Of a stretch of DNA of 64,000 nucleotides, positions 7,592 through 16,357 are shown piece by piece. Source of the stretch: Acidiphilium sp. (lineage in GTDB: Bacteria; Pseudomonadota; Alphaproteobacteria; Acetobacterales; Acetobacteraceae); contig JAQTXH010000001.1 of assembly GCA_028688905.1 (NCBI GenBank), positions 482,156 through 546,155 on the forward strand, written 5' to 3'. Below the pieces are notes generated by a model. The model had not been told where the DNA came from. It did not search any database and worked only from the letters and a program-made list of their open reading frames with translations. The position numbers and the translations under genes are program-made. Numbering within the stretch: position 1 is the first letter of the stretch; each line of letters opens with the position of its first letter.

Positions 7592-9460
7592 ATGGCCGGC
7601 GAGCAATCCCGCAGCGAGGATTTCAAGCGTGCCACCGCCGGCGCGGTCCGCGCGATCGCGGGCAGCGATGAGGTTCAGGTTGCCTATCAGCCCGGTGCCG
7701 CCGGACTCGCCGGCAAGCGCGCCCGCCTGCCATCGCCCACCCGCGCCCTGCCGCCTGCCGAAATGGCGCGGTTGCGCGGCATCGCCGATTCGATGGCACT
7801 GCGACTGCGCTATCATGACGACGCGGTCCACGCCAACCGCGCGCCAGTGTCCCGCGAGGCGCGGGATGCCTACGATGCGTTAGAGCAGGCACGAGTCGAG
7901 ATTGTCGGTGCCACATATATGAATGGTGTTGCCGCCAATCTGCACCGCAAATTGCAGGAAGAGTCCGAAGCCGAAGGGTTGGGTCGGATGCACCGGCGCG
8001 AACAGCTCCCCACCGCCCAGGCGCTCGCCTTGTTAGTCCGCGAGCGGATGGACCCTGCCTCGATCCCCGACGTCGCCCGTCCCATCATGGACCTCTGGCG
8101 CGACACTTTGCCTGAAGGGGCCGAAGCCGCTATCGACGATCTCGCCGCCAACCGTGCCGACCAGGATGGTTTCGCCCGCGCCGCCCGCCGCCTGCTCACC
8201 GCGATGGACCTGGCCGAAGCCGAAACCTCATCCGAGGAAGGCGATGACAGCCAGGACACTGGCGATCAGGGCGAACAATCGCTGGCCCAGGACAATGCCG
8301 GCGAGGGCGAAACCGAATCCCAGGCGGATCAGGATCAACTTCTGTCCGAAGCCCCCGACGCAATGGAAGCCGAATCCGCGGGAGCCGAGGCTGACGAGGA
8401 AACCGACGACGACAGCGCCGCCGCAGCCGACGAAGCGCCCGCCGGCCCGCAACAACGCCGCAAACCCCCCGCCGACGATCCCCACACCACTTACCGCGCC
8501 TTCACCCGCGCGTTCGACGAGGAAATCGCCGCGGACGAACTCTGCGACACCGAAGAACTTGCCCGTCTGCGCCAGCAACTTGACCAGCAACTCCAGCATC
8601 TGCACGGTGTTGTCTCCAAGCTCGCTAACCGCCTGCAACGCCGTTTGTTAGCGCAACAACAACGCGCTTGGGAGTTCGACCTCGAAGATGGCCTGCTCGA
8701 TGTCGGCCGTCTCGCCCGCGTCGTGGTCGATCCGCTCTTGCCCCTATCTTTCAAGCGCGAACGCGACACCGAGTTCCGCGACACCGTGGTTACTCTGCTG
8801 ATCGACAATTCCGGCTCGATGCGCGGCCGCCCGATTTCGGTCGCCGCCATGTGCGGCGATATCCTTGCCCGCACCCTCGAACGCTGCGCCGTCAAAGTCG
8901 AGATTCTCGGCTTCACCACCCGCGCCTGGAAAGGTGGCCAAAGCCGGGAAAAATGGGTCTCCGAGGGCAAACCCCGCAACCCCGGCCGCCTCAACGACCT
9001 CCGCCACATTATCTATAAAGCCGCCGACCAGCCCTGGCGCCGAGCCCGCCGCAACCTCGGCCTGATGCTCCGCGAAGGACTGCTCAAGGAAAACATCGAC
9101 GGCGAAGCCCTCGCCTGGGCCTACCGCCGCCTGCTCGCCCGCCCCGAACACCGCCGCATTCTGATGGTCATCTCGGACGGTGCCCCGGTCGATGACAGCA
9201 CCCTCTCGGTCAACCAGGGCAACTACCTCGAACGCCACCTCCGCGACGTCATCCGGGAAATCGAAAGCCGCGACCTCGTCGAACTCACCGCCATCGGTAT
9301 CGGCCATGACGTCACCCGCTACTACCGCCGCGCCGTCACGTTAGTGGATGCCGAAGAACTCGGCGGCACCATGATGAAAAAACTGGCTGAATTGTTCGAT
9401 GAGGATGTCGCGGAAAGCTGGGCACGGGCGGCAGCGTTGCGGGCGCCGTTAGTGGCGTAA
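7592..9460 (+). CDS. cobT: Cobaltochelatase subunit CobT
   Basis: 622 aa, the normal length for CobT. It has an N-terminal conserved region, a very acidic low-complexity linker (about residues 205-290, rich in Glu/Asp/Gln), and a C-terminal von Willebrand factor A domain whose MIDAS motif is visible as [12 protein letters not shown] (about residues 405-416). It partners CobS as the ring-forming chaperone of CobN. It starts six bases after cobS, so the pair is one operon, and a terminator-like element follows the stop directly. Confidence 0.95.
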   Translation: MAGEQSRSEDFKRATAGAVRAIAGSDEVQVAYQPGAAGLAGKRARLPSPTRALPPAEMARLRGIADSMALRLRYHDDAVHANRAPVSREARDAYDALEQARVEIVGATYMNGVAANLHRKLQEESEAEGLGRMHRREQLPTAQALALLVRERMDPASIPDVARPIMDLWRDTLPEGAEAAIDDLAANRADQDGFARAARRLLTAMDLAEAETSSEEGDDSQDTGDQGEQSLAQDNAGEGETESQADQDQLLSEAPDAMEAESAGAEADEETDDDSAAAADEAPAGPQQRRKPPADDPHTTYRAFTRAFDEEIAADELCDTEELARLRQQLDQQLQHLHGVVSKLANRLQRRLLAQQQRAWEFDLEDGLLDVGRLARVVVDPLLPLSFKRERDTEFRDTVVTLLIDNSGSMRGRPISVAAMCGDILARTLERCAVKVEILGFTTRAWKGGQSREKWVSEGKPRNPGRLNDLRHIIYKAADQPWRRARRNLGLMLREGLLKENIDGEALAWAYRRLLARPEHRRILMVISDGAPVDDSTLSVNQGNYLERHLRDVIREIESRDLVELTAIGIGHDVTRYYRRAVTLVDAEELGGTMMKKLAELFDEDVAESWARAAALRAPLVA

Positions 9461-9500
9461 GGAAGCGCTGCTTTTTTGAAAAAAAGCAGCAAAAAACTTT
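9461..9500 (+). terminator. Terminator-like element after cobT
   Basis: GCTGCTTTTTT (9467-9477) pairs with the A-run and GCAGC at 9479-9490, and is followed by CAAAAAACTTT. A second, alternative stem AAGC-GCT-GCTT with a T-run (from 9463) is a conventional intrinsic terminator. It belongs to a dispersed family seen at eight places in this window. Confidence 0.7.
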
Positions 9501-9502
9501 CA

Positions 9503-9535
9503 TTCGTTTTTGGTGGCGTTTCGTTTTTGGTGACG
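9503..9535. repeat. 16-bp direct repeat pair
   Basis: TTCGTTTTTGGTGGCG (9503-9518) and TTCGTTTTTGGTGACG (9520-9535) are adjacent near-identical copies in the otherwise empty gap between cobT and the toxin gene. Confidence 0.65.
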
Positions 9536-9633
9536 TATGGAAAATCTCGGAAGAATCGAGCCTTTCGTCGGTTGATGTCAGTTCGAATTCCGAAGGAGGA
9601 AAGCAAATATTAGCGCTTTATGATATCTACACG

Positions 9634-10032
9634 CTAAGCTAACAATCGTGCCGAACTCCCGTGCCCTTCGAGCAGTTCCACGGCTTTCCGGTCAAATGAT
9701 ATGAACGCCTCGCCGCCAAGCCAGTTGCCCTCAAAAGCGATAACCCCGTCTGCAAAATCCCCACCCGCATCCAATATTGCCAACCCAGCCTCAACAGCAA
9801 GGCGATTCACTGAAACATTGCCCACATTGATCAACCGGCGAATGGCATCACAAATATCCCCCGCGCCAATCTTGTAGCCCTGACCAAGAACCCAAACCAA
9901 CTCACATAAAGCGGGCAGGGGAACCGCAACTTTGTCGGCTTGTTCCAACGCAGCCTGCGCAATCGCGCTTTGCCGTGGATGATCCCCGGTAATAGCCCTA
10001 ACCAGCACATTGGTATCCGCTGTCACCTTCAC
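9634..10032 (-). CDS. vapC: PIN-domain ribonuclease toxin (VapC-like)
   Basis: 132 aa. The PIN domain is recognised by its ordered acidic residues: D in TADTNVLVR at the N-terminus, E in ALCELVWVLG, and D in the DFADGVIAFEG segment near residue 95, which together coordinate Mg2+. VapC toxins cleave tRNA or other RNA. The start is GTG at 10032, because GTGA gives the classic 4-bp overlap with the antitoxin stop. Upstream in-frame codons would lie inside the antitoxin gene. Confidence 0.88.
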   Translation of the reverse strand: MKVTADTNVLVRAITGDHPRQSAIAQAALEQADKVAVPLPALCELVWVLGQGYKIGAGDICDAIRRLINVGNVSVNRLAVEAGLAILDAGGDFADGVIAFEGNWLGGEAFISFDRKAVELLEGHGSSARLLA

Positions 10033-10283
10033 CGCTTGCCCGCCCACGCGTCGCCGATCAACCCGCTCATTTCATCGATCGACAATGAAGGTCCGCCCTC
10101 GCGCTTCAGAAGATCGAAGACGTCCGAAATCTGCCCGGCCGGCTTGGCTGCGCGCACCGCAATCCGGCCATCAGGCAACATATCGACCGTAATCTTATCA
10201 CCAGGCTTGACGCCGAGATGCTGCAACACATCCTTACGAAACGTCACCTGCCCCTTGGCCGTCACCGTTAGCGTCGTCATCAT
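10029..10283 (-). CDS. AbrB/MazE-fold antitoxin of the PIN toxin
   Basis: 84 aa. The N-terminal ~45 residues form a swapped-hairpin AbrB DNA-binding domain (LTVTAKGQVTFRKDVLQHLG, then a VKPGDKI turn). The C-terminal tail (DVFDLLKR, then IDEMSGLIGDAWAG) is the likely toxin-neutralising segment. It precedes the PIN toxin with a 4-bp overlap, the standard antitoxin-first order, and should autoregulate the operon from the ~60 bp upstream. Confidence 0.88.
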   Translation of the reverse strand: MMTTLTVTAKGQVTFRKDVLQHLGVKPGDKITVDMLPDGRIAVRAAKPAGQISDVFDLLKREGGPSLSIDEMSGLIGDAWAGKR

Positions 10284-10343
10284 ACCCTCATCACATTTAA
10301 TTTATCTGAAAGTAAGGCGGTTACCACTTACATTCAACCAAAA

Positions 10344-11306
10344 TCAATCCGCCGACGTCAACCGAAACTCGATCCGCCGGTTCTTCGCCAGATCCGCCGG
10401 CGTATCCCCCGTCGCAATCGGATGCTCCGCCCCGTACCCCGTCGAAATCACCCGGTTCTTCGCCACCCCATCCGCCACCAGAAGATGCAACACCGAAAGC
10501 GCCCGCGCCGCCGACAAATCGAAATTATCCTTGTATTTTCCACCATTGATCGCGACCTTGTCGGCATAACCGCCAACGCTCAGCACCCAGTTCAGATGCG
10601 GCGGTATCTTAGGCGCAATCTTCTCGATTGCAGCCGCGACGTCGGCAATTTCCGCCTTGCCCGCCGAGGATAACCGCGCCGAATCGGAGGGAAACAACAC
10701 GTCGCTCTCGAACACGAACCGATCGCCGACAATCTTGATATTTTTCTCGCCCGCCAGTGCCTTGCGCAATTCGCCGAAAAACTCACTGCGATATTGCTGC
10801 AAATGCTCAACCTTGTGTGCCAGTGCCTCGTTCAACTGCTTGCCCAGATCGGCAATCTGCACATGATCCGCCTTGTCCTTGGCCGCCGCGGTATCCAATG
10901 CCGCCGCCAGACTCGCCAGTTGCAACCGCAACGCCGCAATCTGCTGATCGAGCAGGGTAACCGTGTTGATTTCCCGCGCGTTGAGCTTCACCTGACCCGC
11001 CAGCGCCGCCGCACTCGCCGCCTGTTTCGCCTTCATCAGCGACGCCATGCTCGCCAGTTCGTCCTGCAACGAGGCGGTTTTCGATTTTTCCAACGCCAGC
11101 ACGTTCGAAAGCTGTGCGATCTCGCCTCGCAAGGTCGCAATCGTCTTGTTGCTGCCGGTCAATGCCACCGACAGAAACGCCTCCGCCAGCACGAACACTA
11201 ACAGAACAAAAATAGTCACCATCAGTAGCGTCGATAACGCATCAACATATCCTGGCCAGATTTCCAGCCCGTTGCCCCGGCTGCGATGAAGGCGGGCCAC
11301 GTTCAA
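10344..11306 (-). CDS. MotB/OmpA-like peptidoglycan-binding membrane protein
   Basis: 320 aa. One N-terminal membrane helix (about residues 20-50) is preceded by WPGYVDALST, whose Asp is in the position of the proton-carrying Asp of MotB/ExbD-type proteins. A long coiled coil follows (about residues 55-170), then a C-terminal OmpA-like peptidoglycan-binding domain (VFESDVLFPSDSARLS ... GYGAEHPIATGDT, then KNRRIEFRL). It forms an operon with the upstream MotA/TolQ-like gene through an ATGA overlap. No flagellar genes are nearby, so a stator for an envelope process other than swimming is inferred. Confidence 0.82.
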   Translation of the reverse strand: MNVARLHRSRGNGLEIWPGYVDALSTLLMVTIFVLLVFVLAEAFLSVALTGSNKTIATLRGEIAQLSNVLALEKSKTASLQDELASMASLMKAKQAASAAALAGQVKLNAREINTVTLLDQQIAALRLQLASLAAALDTAAAKDKADHVQIADLGKQLNEALAHKVEHLQQYRSEFFGELRKALAGEKNIKIVGDRFVFESDVLFPSDSARLSSAGKAEIADVAAAIEKIAPKIPPHLNWVLSVGGYADKVAINGGKYKDNFDLSAARALSVLHLLVADGVAKNRVISTGYGAEHPIATGDTPADLAKNRRIEFRLTSAD

Positions 11307-12433
11307 TTCCTCACATCGTCAAGCCGCGCCGCGACGGTTCGGGTTAAAATCTTCAAATCATGCCGCAAATCCGCCATGCCCTGCACTCGCCCCTGTTCGG
11401 CCTCGGCAATCAACCGCGCCAGCAACAATTCGATATTCCGCAGATGCGCACGCGATATTTCATCATTGCCCTGATCGGCACGCTCCGCCATCCGCGCCAG
11501 GGTCGCCTGACCCTCGCCGATTTTCAGCATGATCCGGTGCGAATTATGAATCGCTTCGGTCAGCGTATTCATCCGCTCGGTCAGCGTCTGCGTTGCCTGC
11601 GCGGTCTGCGCCCGGCTTTCCTCGTTGCGGATTAAAATCCGTTGCAGCGACTCGATATTCTCGGCACTCTGCTCTAACAATGCCTGGACATAGCCGGGCA
11701 TCGACGCCTCGCCATCCATCCCCAGCGCGCCCGATGACACCCGGGTCAAACCGGCCAGCCATTCTTCCAACTCGTTGAAAAACCGGTTCATCGCCTGTCC
11801 GGCGGTCAAATCGAGAAACCCCAGGATCAGCGCGCCCGACAAGCCAAACAGCGAGGATGAAAACGCCGTTCCCATGCCGGCCAACGGCCCCGCCAGCCCC
11901 GATTTGAGCTGATCGAACATCGCGTTGACATCGCCACCCGCCAGATTCATCCCCCCGATCACGCCAGCCACCGCATGCACGGTTTTCAGCAGCCCCCAGA
12001 ATGTGCCGAGCAGGCCGAGAAAAATCATTACCCCGGTCACATAGCGCGAGGTTTCCCGGCTTTCATCAAGCCGGCTGGCAATGCCATCGAGCATCGTGCG
12101 CATGCTGGTAACCGACAGGTTCGTCCGCTTGCCATCGTCGGACCTCGCACCGAACATCCGCGCCATCGGCAGCAGCAGGCGCGGTTTCGGCCCCTGCTCG
12201 ATCGAGGCGCGCGAGCGCTGAAACCGCTCGACCCAGTCCACCTCCGGGCTGAGCCGCAAAACCTGCCGCAAATTCCAGCCGATCCCGAAAATCTCGACCA
12301 GCACGATCACCGAATTCACCACCGGATTGGCCATATAGAATTTCGCCAGGGTCGGCGCGATGATCGCCGCCAGTCCATAAACCAGGACCAGAAACACCAG
12401 CATGCGAATCAGGTAGTGGTTCGGTCGTGTCAT
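11303..12433 (-). CDS. MotA/TolQ/ExbB-family proton-channel protein
   Basis: 376 aa. Two N-terminal membrane helices (about residues 8-55) and two later ones around FLGLLGTFWGLLKTV and GMGTAFSSSLFGLSGALILGF, the conserved TolQ/MotA-type pore segments. A cytosolic loop lies between them, and there is a long helical C-terminal tail. It probably forms a five-to-two stator complex with the MotB/OmpA-like product encoded next, to which it is joined by a 4-bp overlap. The long cytosolic tail recalls ZorA of anti-phage Zorya, but no ZorC/D/E genes are adjacent. Confidence 0.82.
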   Translation of the reverse strand: MTRPNHYLIRMLVFLVLVYGLAAIIAPTLAKFYMANPVVNSVIVLVEIFGIGWNLRQVLRLSPEVDWVERFQRSRASIEQGPKPRLLLPMARMFGARSDDGKRTNLSVTSMRTMLDGIASRLDESRETSRYVTGVMIFLGLLGTFWGLLKTVHAVAGVIGGMNLAGGDVNAMFDQLKSGLAGPLAGMGTAFSSSLFGLSGALILGFLDLTAGQAMNRFFNELEEWLAGLTRVSSGALGMDGEASMPGYVQALLEQSAENIESLQRILIRNEESRAQTAQATQTLTERMNTLTEAIHNSHRIMLKIGEGQATLARMAERADQGNDEISRAHLRNIELLLARLIAEAEQGRVQGMADLRHDLKILTRTVAARLDDVRN

Positions 12434-12446
12434 GACGGTAAAACCC

Positions 12447-13013
12447 TCAAGGTAATTCGGTCAGCGTCACATGGTCGGGCGCAACGCCGGGAGGATCGCC
12501 AAGCGCCTGGACAATGATGTGATCAGATGCAACCCCCGCCCGCCGCAACACTTCCCGCACCGCGAGACCGCGATTGAGCGACAGCCGTCGCGCGACCGAA
12601 GGATCGCTCGCAACCCCCGGTGCCGTCGCCTGCACGATGAAATGCGCGCCGGTGTTCAGCTTGGTGCCAATGAACGCCGCCAGTGCCTTCGATTGCCCAT
12701 CCTGCAACGCCGCATCCACACTCGGAAACACCAATGTCAGCGCGCGCGGCGGAACCGGTTTCGGCGGCGGTGCGGCGGCAACAATCGCCACCGGCGGCGG
12801 TGCCGGCGGCAAGGGCAGGGGGCGCATCACCACCCGTCGCCGCACAATCGGATGATAGGGGCGGCGAACAACCGGCCGTGTCGGTTTACTCACCGCCGGC
12901 TTGCCGGATAGCTGCTGCAACGCCTGCGGGTTCACCACAACCTGCGCCGATGCCACCCGCACCAGGCACGCAACGGCCAAACCCAGCCCGATCATCGCGC
13001 CAACCTGTCGCAT
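12447..13013 (-). CDS. Secreted proline-rich protein with an OmpA-like C-terminus
   Basis: 188 aa. A signal peptide is visible (about residues 1-23, ending VASA). A Pro/Arg/Val-rich linker covers about residues 35-90, and the C-terminal ~95 residues look like a shortened OmpA/MotB periplasmic domain (RRLSLNRGLAVREVLRRAGV, then IIVQALGDPP). It lies 13 bp upstream of the MotA-like gene on the same strand, so it is probably the first gene of a three-gene envelope operon. Function is unknown. An OmpA-like peptidoglycan-binding activity is plausible, but the usual Asp and Arg anchor residues are not clearly conserved. Confidence 0.65.
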   Translation of the reverse strand: MRQVGAMIGLGLAVACLVRVASAQVVVNPQALQQLSGKPAVSKPTRPVVRRPYHPIVRRRVVMRPLPLPPAPPPVAIVAAAPPPKPVPPRALTLVFPSVDAALQDGQSKALAAFIGTKLNTGAHFIVQATAPGVASDPSVARRLSLNRGLAVREVLRRAGVASDHIIVQALGDPPGVAPDHVTLTELP

Positions 13014-13064
13014 CGCCCGCGGTTCTAGCGTAAAAGCGGCCCCCCGCTCAATGCCCAGCCGAAA

Positions 13065-13892
13065 TCAACCCTTGGCACTCTCCATCGCCTCGACCACCAT
13101 CGCGCGCAACCGCGGCTGAACATGCGGATTACCGGCCACGACATCCCCGGTCACATGATCGTGTCCGGCCGGATCGGTGGCGTAGCCCCCCGCCTCGCGC
13201 ACCAGCAGCACACCCGCCAGCACATCCCAGGCCTGCGTGCCCAACTCCCAATAGGCATCATACCGCCCCGCCGCGGTCCACGCCAGATCGAGCGAGGCCG
13301 CCCCGACCCGGCGCACCCCCGCGGTCTCCGGCATCAACGCGCCCAACACCCGCGCAAACGCCAGCCGATTGCGCGGTGCCGTCCGCGCGAACGGAATCCC
13401 GGTCGCGAACAAACACGCCGACCAGTCCCGCCGCGCCGAAACCCGCAGCCGCTTATCGTTCAAATAAGCGCCGGCACCCTTCTCGGCCCAGTAAATCTCA
13501 TCCAAAGCCGGCGCAAACACCAGCCCGGCCACAACCTCGGCCCCGCCATCGGGCAACCGTTTCTCCAGCGCGATCGAAATCGCCCAGTTCGGAATCGCAT
13601 GCAGAAAATTGGTCGTCCCATCCAGCGGATCGATCACCCACCGCCATGCCCAATTCTCCGACCCGCGCGGACCACCCTCTTCACCCAGAAACGCATATCC
13701 CGGCCGCGCCCGCTCCAACTCCTCGATGAGCGTCTGCTCGGACCGAATATCCGCCTGACTGACGAAATCCGAAGGCCCCTTCACGGAAACCTGCAAATGC
13801 TCGACCTCGTTGAAATCCCGAATCAACCGCTTCGCCGCCTTCTGCGCCGCAGCCACCATGATCGTCATATGCGCGGAACGACGCGGTACCAT
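13065..13892 (-). CDS. suhB: Inositol-monophosphatase family protein
   Basis: 275 aa. All Mg2+-binding motifs of the family are visible: FLGEEGG (about residue 68), DPLDGTTNFLHAIPNWAIS (about residues 88-106) and the C-terminal WDVLAGVLLVREAGG. The natural substrate could be inositol-1-phosphate or another sugar phosphate; SuhB-type proteins also act in rRNA antitermination. ATG 13892 has GGAG eight bases upstream; an in-frame GTG at 13901 is the alternative. The stop lies 51 bp before the secreted-protein gene on the same strand. Confidence 0.9.
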   Translation of the reverse strand: MVPRRSAHMTIMVAAAQKAAKRLIRDFNEVEHLQVSVKGPSDFVSQADIRSEQTLIEELERARPGYAFLGEEGGPRGSENWAWRWVIDPLDGTTNFLHAIPNWAISIALEKRLPDGGAEVVAGLVFAPALDEIYWAEKGAGAYLNDKRLRVSARRDWSACLFATGIPFARTAPRNRLAFARVLGALMPETAGVRRVGAASLDLAWTAAGRYDAYWELGTQAWDVLAGVLLVREAGGYATDPAGHDHVTGDVVAGNPHVQPRLRAMVVEAMESAKG

Positions 13893-13922
13893 GTGAGACA
13901 CTCCAAGAGGTTAAGAAAGATC

Positions 13923-14100
13923 AGGGGACTCTGCCCCCTTAACCCCCGCCAGGAACTTAGTTCCTGGACCTCATTAGTTTCAGATGAGAGGGGGCAGCAC
14001 GACAGTTTGAAAGACCACAGATTTGATGCCCCCTCTCATCTGAAACGATCGGGGTCTGGGGCCTGAGGCCCCAGCGGGGGTCCAGGGGGCGGAGTCCCTT
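13923..14100. repeat. 178-bp symmetrical nested palindrome (MITE-like or structural element)
   Basis: The whole interval is an imperfect inverted repeat centred at 14011/14012. The innermost arms are a perfect 20-bp inverted repeat (13977-13996 with 14027-14046). The outer arms (AGGGGACTCTGCCCCC, and the complement ending AGTCCCTT) match with a few differences. At exactly mirrored positions each arm holds its own 8-bp stem with a 3-base loop: CCAGGAAC-tta-GTTCCTGG (13949-13967) and CTGGGGCC-tga-GGCCCCAG (14056-14074). The stem sequences differ between arms but stay paired, which suggests selection on the hairpin. It fills the gap between efp and the suhB-like gene. Confidence 0.75.
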
Positions 14101-14107
14101 GGCCTTC

Positions 14108-14674
14108 CTACCCTTTGGCGCGTTCCACATAGCTCGCGTCTTCCGTGCGCACGACGACGCGTTCGCCGGCTTCGACGAAGGGGGGCACCATGGTTTTCAC
14201 GCCGTTGGCAAGTTTGGCGGGTTTATACGATGATGATGCGGTCTGGCCTTTGACCACCGGGTCCGCCTCGACGATTTCGAGGGTGACGGTGGCGGGCAGG
14301 TGGATACCGACCGGATCGCCTTCGACCAGATCGATCACGACGGGCATGTTATCCTGCAAAAACGGCACCATATCGCCGAGCAGATCGACCGGCACCAGGA
14401 ACTGCTCGAAGGTTTCGCCGTCCATCAGCACGAGGTTATCGCCGTCGGTGTAGGAGTAGGTATAGTCGCGATTATCCGTCATCAACCGTTCGACGGTATC
14501 GGCGGTGCGCCAGCGCTCGTTGGTCTTGTTCCCGGTCTTCAGGTTGCGCATTTCCACCTGGATGAACGCGCCGCCTTTGCCTGGCGTGATGATTTGTTGT
14601 TTGAGCACGGTCCAGCGGTTGCCGTCATGTTCGATGACCTGGCCAGCGCGGATAAGATTCGCCTGCTGCTTCAT
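14108..14674 (-). CDS. efp: Translation elongation factor P
   Basis: 188 aa, the full family length. Three-domain EF-P: the KOW-like N-terminal domain holds the loop lysine in ITPGKGGAFIQVEMRN (about residue 34), the site that is modified in many bacteria. The middle OB domain follows, and the C-terminal end shows GDPVGIHLPATVTLEIVE and the signature GQTASSSYKPAKLANG. EF-P rescues ribosomes stalled at polyproline. No modification gene (epmA/epmB/earP) is beside it. Confidence 0.96.
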   Translation of the reverse strand: MKQQANLIRAGQVIEHDGNRWTVLKQQIITPGKGGAFIQVEMRNLKTGNKTNERWRTADTVERLMTDNRDYTYSYTDGDNLVLMDGETFEQFLVPVDLLGDMVPFLQDNMPVVIDLVEGDPVGIHLPATVTLEIVEADPVVKGQTASSSYKPAKLANGVKTMVPPFVEAGERVVVRTEDASYVERAKG

Positions 14675-14745
14675 AAATTGACACTCGATCTGCGATTAGG
14701 ATGCGGCGGCTTAGCCCGATGCGTGGGTTTGGGCAAGCCGACCGG

Positions 14746-15207
14746 CTATTCGGGGTCGCTCTGTACGATCCGGGCACGAATGAACCAACCGATCGCCCCC
14801 ACCGATGGCACGCCCACCAAACCCAGTGCGACCGCCGTTTGATGGTTGATCCCCAGATAGATTGCCCCTGAGACGCACACCAAAAACCCGACAAAGCCTG
14901 CGAGCCAGCCGAGATAGGGGTATGCGGTTTCCATCATTTGCAGCCGATGACGATGCTTCTGCTCGCCCATCGCCATGTTCAGAATATCGCGCGCAGCACC
15001 GGGAACGACATCTTCATAGGCTTTCAGGTGCCGAGGATGCGGCAGCGGGCCGGCATAGGACTCCGAGAGCGCCGCGATGATCGTTCGCTCTGCAATTTCA
15101 GGCAGTTGACCTTCGTCTTTGAGTTGATGCAACAGGGCGACGGCCGCTTCAGGATCAATCCCTATGTCATTCGTTGCGGCAGGATTCGACTCTGGCTCAA
15201 CGCTCAC
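14746..15207 (-). CDS. DUF2335-type small membrane protein
   Basis: 153 aa, starting with GTG at 15207. An acidic N-terminal region is followed by the block YEDVVPGAARDILNMAMGEQKHRH and two C-terminal membrane helices (about residues 97-117 and 122-143), the pattern of the uncharacterised DUF2335 family. Members are scattered in accessory regions. It overlaps the preceding small gene by 11 bp, which suggests coupled translation. Function is unknown. Confidence 0.75.
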   Translation of the reverse strand: MSVEPESNPAATNDIGIDPEAAVALLHQLKDEGQLPEIAERTIIAALSESYAGPLPHPRHLKAYEDVVPGAARDILNMAMGEQKHRHRLQMMETAYPYLGWLAGFVGFLVCVSGAIYLGINHQTAVALGLVGVPSVGAIGWFIRARIVQSDPE

Positions 15208-15418
15208 GATGCTTCATCGCGGCGGCGATATCGCCGCCGACCGCACGCCAGTCCGCTGCAATCCCGCCGCGTTGTTTGATCGCCGGAAACTTCATCGGAC
15301 CGGCGAAAAAAATCGCCGCCGACCCAAGACCAGCTAAAGCCTGATCAAAGGCCGATCGGGACGATCGTGATTGCGGCGCTTTACCCGAACGCAATCTCAG
15401 CGTGGTCGACAGACTCAT
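15197..15418 (-). CDS. Small hypothetical protein upstream of the DUF2335 gene
   Basis: 73 aa, basic, rich in Arg/Ser/Ala, with no recognisable motif. Support comes from a good ribosome-binding site (GAGGAA five to six bases before ATG 15418) and from the 11-bp overlap with the DUF2335 gene, whose GTG start lies within its last codons. It could be a cytosolic partner of the membrane protein or a leader ORF for coupling. Confidence 0.45.
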   Translation of the reverse strand: MSLSTTLRLRSGKAPQSRSSRSAFDQALAGLGSAAIFFAGPMKFPAIKQRGGIAADWRAVGGDIAAAMKHRER

Positions 15419-15507
15419 TGCATTCCTCGAAACGAAAAAACCAAACCCGACAACCATGGTTCATACCCCATTATTCGAACCCGATCATCACATTCGTTTG
15501 TAACCAT

Positions 15508-16017
15508 TTATGGAAGCGCCGTCAAAATCAACCCCAACCCATCCTTATGCCACCGCTGCACCGATTTATGATCTGCCCCCAGCACTGACCCCAACCGCCG
15601 CCATGGGTACAGATGCCGCCCGGTCAACGGATGCGTCAACGCCCGCGCCCCCAGAATCCGCCGCAGCACGAACCGATCCTCCGGAATAATTGAAAGCCAC
15701 CCCAAAGCCTCGTCCATCCGATCGATCGCCGCCCCCGAGGGATGCGGCGGGCGGATGCTGGATGGTTGCCAGCCATAGGCCCAGCCATAGGCATCGAGTG
15801 CGCTATGCACCACCTCGTAGCGCATGATCCGCAAATGCGGCGAATAGCCGGTATTCGGCAGCGCCAGGAGCGTTGATCCGGCGTCCTCCAATCGTTCGGT
15901 CAAGGCCGCCAGCGGATCGGCTGCCGTGGTTACGGCAGGGCAGGGGCGGAGCGTCCCCCGGGTTGCAACGCCGGACCCCAGCACCGCACCAACCGATTGC
16001 GCGCGCATGATTTTCAT
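15508..16017 (-). CDS. DUF6362-like hypothetical protein
   Basis: 169 aa. The middle shows an AYGWAYGWQPSSIRP segment, an IDRMDEALGWLS helix and a WRRLGSVLGADHKSVQRWHKDGL ending that looks like a helix-turn-helix, a pattern I associate with the DUF6362 family found in alphaproteobacterial and phage genomes. The start is set at ATG 16017 because it forms an ATGA overlap with the upstream HTH gene; the further in-frame ATG (16032) would overlap more. Function is unknown; DNA binding is inferred. Confidence 0.6.
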   Translation of the reverse strand: MKIMRAQSVGAVLGSGVATRGTLRPCPAVTTAADPLAALTERLEDAGSTLLALPNTGYSPHLRIMRYEVVHSALDAYGWAYGWQPSSIRPPHPSGAAIDRMDEALGWLSIIPEDRFVLRRILGARALTHPLTGRHLYPWRRLGSVLGADHKSVQRWHKDGLGLILTALP

Positions 16018-16331
16018 CGCCCATACTCCCACCGATCTGCTGAAAGCGGCACGAAAGCCGTTCCTTCCAGAACAGTGCCAGCGGTCAGAATCCCCCAGGA
16101 AATCGGATGTCCGGCCCGCAGCGGCCCCCGATTCGGGTCTTCCTCCGGCGGGCGCGGCGGGCGCGGTGCCTGGCTCGGACCGCCAGCGGCGTGGATGCGG
16201 CGTCCGCGTTCGATGATCGTGTTGCGCGACAATCCAAGCATATCGCCAATCGCGGCCCAGGTCGCGCCATCGGCGCGCATCCGACGGATCGTGTTATCGG
16301 CGGACTCAGTCCAATCGCGGCGCATCGGCAT
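16014..16331 (-). CDS. Helix-turn-helix protein, first gene of a two-gene operon
   Basis: 105 aa. The N-terminal half reads as a helix-turn-helix (DWTESADNTIRRMRADGATW, then AIGDMLGLSRNTIIERGRRI), similar to GcrA-like or resolvase-tail HTHs. It is followed by a Pro-rich linker and a short tail with no known motif. It precedes the DUF6362-like gene with a 4-bp overlap and has a clear promoter upstream. It is probably a small accessory or prophage-derived regulator. Confidence 0.65.
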   Translation of the reverse strand: MPMRRDWTESADNTIRRMRADGATWAAIGDMLGLSRNTIIERGRRIHAAGGPSQAPRPPRPPEEDPNRGPLRAGHPISWGILTAGTVLEGTAFVPLSADRWEYGR

Positions 16332-16357
16332 AGCGGGCCTCCCTTGTTGCAGGGAGA

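Noticed and set aside
6524-7831. 435-aa minus-strand frame over cobS
   Set aside because: Antisense to a conserved CobS; no start context or domain.
10344-12433. Zorya anti-phage system (ZorAB-like pair)
   Set aside because: The MotA/MotB-like pair has the right general build, but no ZorC, ZorD or ZorE gene is adjacent and the third gene is a secreted OmpA-like protein.
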